The translations under genes and the position numbers were made by a program. From positions 434,001-498,000 of the forward strand of contig NZ_JAPEMV010000005.1 in NCBI RefSeq assembly GCF_026342355.1: a stretch of 64,000 nt of DNA, given 5' to 3'. This document shows positions 62,847 to 64,000 of the stretch, piece by piece. The stretch is from Streptomyces sp. NBC_00249 (GTDB lineage: Bacteria; Actinomycetota; Actinomycetes; Streptomycetales; Streptomycetaceae). The notes beneath the pieces were generated by a model that saw only the letters and a program-made list of their open reading frames with translations, searched no databases and was not told the DNA's origin. Numbering within the stretch: position 1 is the stretch's first letter; the number at the start of each line of letters is the position of its first letter.

Positions 62847-64000
62847 TCAGCCGCGCCAGGTGTCGTTCAGCACGGCCTTGCCGCTCGCCGGGACGGTGGC
62901 GGTGCGGTTGGCCCCGCTCTCCCAGGTGACGTTCCCGGCGGAGTCCTTGCGGAGGTACTTGTAGGCGAACGCGGTTCCGGCGGGGAGGGTGACCTCGCGC
63001 TTCCAGACGGGGTAGGCGGCCGGGTCGAGCTTCAGGGCGCTCCCGGTGTTCCAGGAGCCCAGCTCGGGGAGGTCACCGGTGACGTAGATGTCCTGGCCGG
63101 TCACGGTGGTGGCGTTGACGGCGAAGGAGGCCCCGGCGACGGCCGGCGCTCCCGTGCAGGTACGGGCCCCGGTGTGCAGGGCGAGCGCGGTCCCGGCGGC
63201 GACGGTGGCGGTGAACTGCCCGGACCCGTTGACGGTGACGGCGCGGCCGCTCTGGACGTCGCAGTAGTCCCCTGCGGCCAGCGAGGTCTGGAAGGTCCGC
63301 GTCAGCCCAGCACCTTCATGGTTGATCACCACATAGGCCTTGGACCCCCGCCCGAAGGCGATCTGGTCACCGCCGTTGTCCCACCAGCCGGTGACGCCCT
63401 GCCCGCGCGCCTCGTTCCGGAAGCCCACCATGGAGGAGATCTCCCGCCAGGCGTGCTGGCACTTCCACCCGTCGGCGTAACAGGCGTTCACCGCACCCCC
63501 GTTGGGCGGGCCGGCGTCCCGGTCGGTCCACTCGTACCCGGAGTGCACGTCGGGCGACCCGTAGGGCCAGGCCAGCATGAACACGCTGGCGAGGGTGTAG
63601 GCGGAGCCGTCCTTGTAGTTCAGCGTGTCACCGCCGCGCTCGGTGTCGTGGTTGTCGACGAACACCCCGGCCTGCGAGCCGGGCATGTACCCCCACGCCT
63701 CGCCGAAGTTCTTCAGATAGGCGAGGTTCTCGCCCTGGAACACCCTCTTCAGGTCCCGCGCGTACCGGAACTCCTGGACGTCACCGCTCCCCAGGTACTC
63801 ACTGGGCGAGACGGCCTCCCCGGCCCCGAATATCGCCTCCTGCTTCCAGTAGGCCCCCGGATTCGTCAGCCGGGACTTGATGTTGGCGAGGTCGGCGGCG
63901 GGCATGTGCTTGGCGGCGTCGATCCGGAACCCGTCCACGCCCAGCGACAGCAGGTCGTTCAGATACCCGGCGATCCGGCCCCGCACGTACTCCTCGCCGG
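62847..64000 (-). CDS. Secreted alpha-amylase with CBM20, N-terminus outside window
   Basis: The last ~384 residues are present; the frame runs off the window end. It has GH13 motifs [11 protein letters not shown] (nucleophile Asp), IFGAGEAV (acid Glu) and [10 protein letters not shown]. The C-terminal ~95 residues are a CBM20 starch-binding domain ([17 protein letters not shown] ... [10 protein letters not shown]). It stands 90 bp upstream of, and in the same direction as, the amylopullulanase gene, so the two may be co-expressed for starch use. Confidence 0.92.
   Translation of the reverse strand, partial: GEEYVRGRIAGYLNDLLSLGVDGFRIDAAKHMPAADLANIKSRLTNPGAYWKQEAIFGAGEAVSPSEYLGSGDVQEFRYARDLKRVFQGENLAYLKNFGEAWGYMPGSQAGVFVDNHDTERGGDTLNYKDGSAYTLASVFMLAWPYGSPDVHSGYEWTDRDAGPPNGGAVNACYADGWKCQHAWREISSMVGFRNEARGQGVTGWWDNGGDQIAFGRGSKAYVVINHEGAGLTRTFQTSLAAGDYCDVQSGRAVTVNGSGQFTATVAAGTALALHTGARTCTGAPAVAGASFAVNATTVTGQDIYVTGDLPELGSWNTGSALKLDPAAYPVWKREVTLPAGTAFAYKYLRKDSAGNVTWESGANRTATVPASGKAVLNDTWRG

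Overview
The window is from a Streptomyces chromosome. Supporting signs are the very high G+C content, the frequent GTG starts with GGAGG-type ribosome sites, and a conserved core gene order: leucyl aminopeptidase (pepA), dihydrolipoyl dehydrogenase, two-lipoyl E2 (sucB), homodimeric pyruvate dehydrogenase E1 (aceE), glutamine synthetase I (glnA), lipA, lipB and glutamine synthetase II. Two 38-bp four-box GlnR-type operators sit in front of glnA and the type II glutamine synthetase gene. Species cannot be named from this sequence alone.

Layout. 1-1.8 kb: the end of a rhomboid-like membrane protein and a NarL-type sensor kinase with no response regulator beside it. 1.8-5.0 kb: accessory island 1, bounded by two inverted ~500-bp repeats; it carries two tiny genes, a frameshifted XRE regulator and cutA. 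5.0-11.8 kb: a five-gene exopolysaccharide locus on the minus strand (CE18/Agd3-like deacetylase, PelF-like glycosyltransferase, multi-pass membrane protein, spherulin-4 protein, GH114 lipoprotein). Its enzyme families match those of the fungal galactosaminogalactan (GAG) cluster. 12.2-21.1 kb: pepA, lpdA, sucB, a GntR regulator and aceE. 21.1-25.1 kb: a soluble Ser/Thr kinase with a long coiled-coil tail, a DUF4240-like protein, a divergent SDR/TetR pair and a small secreted D/H/N/W-rich protein. 25.2-30.4 kb: glnA, an RDD protein, DUF4191, lipA and lipB. 30.5-38.8 kb: an NsdA-like regulator, an FAD oxidoreductase, a TIGR01777 epimerase, a VIT-family protein, a SpoIIE-type phosphatase, an SNase-like protein and an ArsC-like protein. 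39.0-39.45 kb: the C-terminal scars of a hydrolase/MarR pair. 39.47-42.96 kb: accessory island 2, bounded by the same repeat family; it carries a cyclotransferase-GDSL fusion gene, and an insertion sequence has landed inside its right repeat. 43.0-57.4 kb: a membrane protein, a Gfo/Idh/MocA oxidoreductase, GSII, a short conserved-looking ORF, a receiverless winged-helix regulator, a PepSY protein with a Met/His-rich membrane partner, a second rhomboid-like protein, a tyrosine phosphatase, a sigma-like/membrane fusion protein, a diiron-type hydrolase with a ferredoxin reductase, TetR and GNAT. 57.4-64 kb: a 1779-residue secreted amylopullulanase and the 3' part of a secreted alpha-amylase with a starch-binding domain.

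How it works together. The central block makes and uses lipoylated 2-oxoacid dehydrogenase complexes (lipB/lipA make lipoate; aceE, sucB and lpdA are E1, E2 and E3) and assimilates ammonium (glnA and GSII under GlnR). The two least ordinary things are (1) the bacterial GAG-like polysaccharide locus and (2) a repeat family built on a 147-bp foldback. The repeat occurs four times as two inverted pairs, each pair enclosing non-core genes and each lying next to apparent gene loss. No tRNA, rRNA or CRISPR array was seen.
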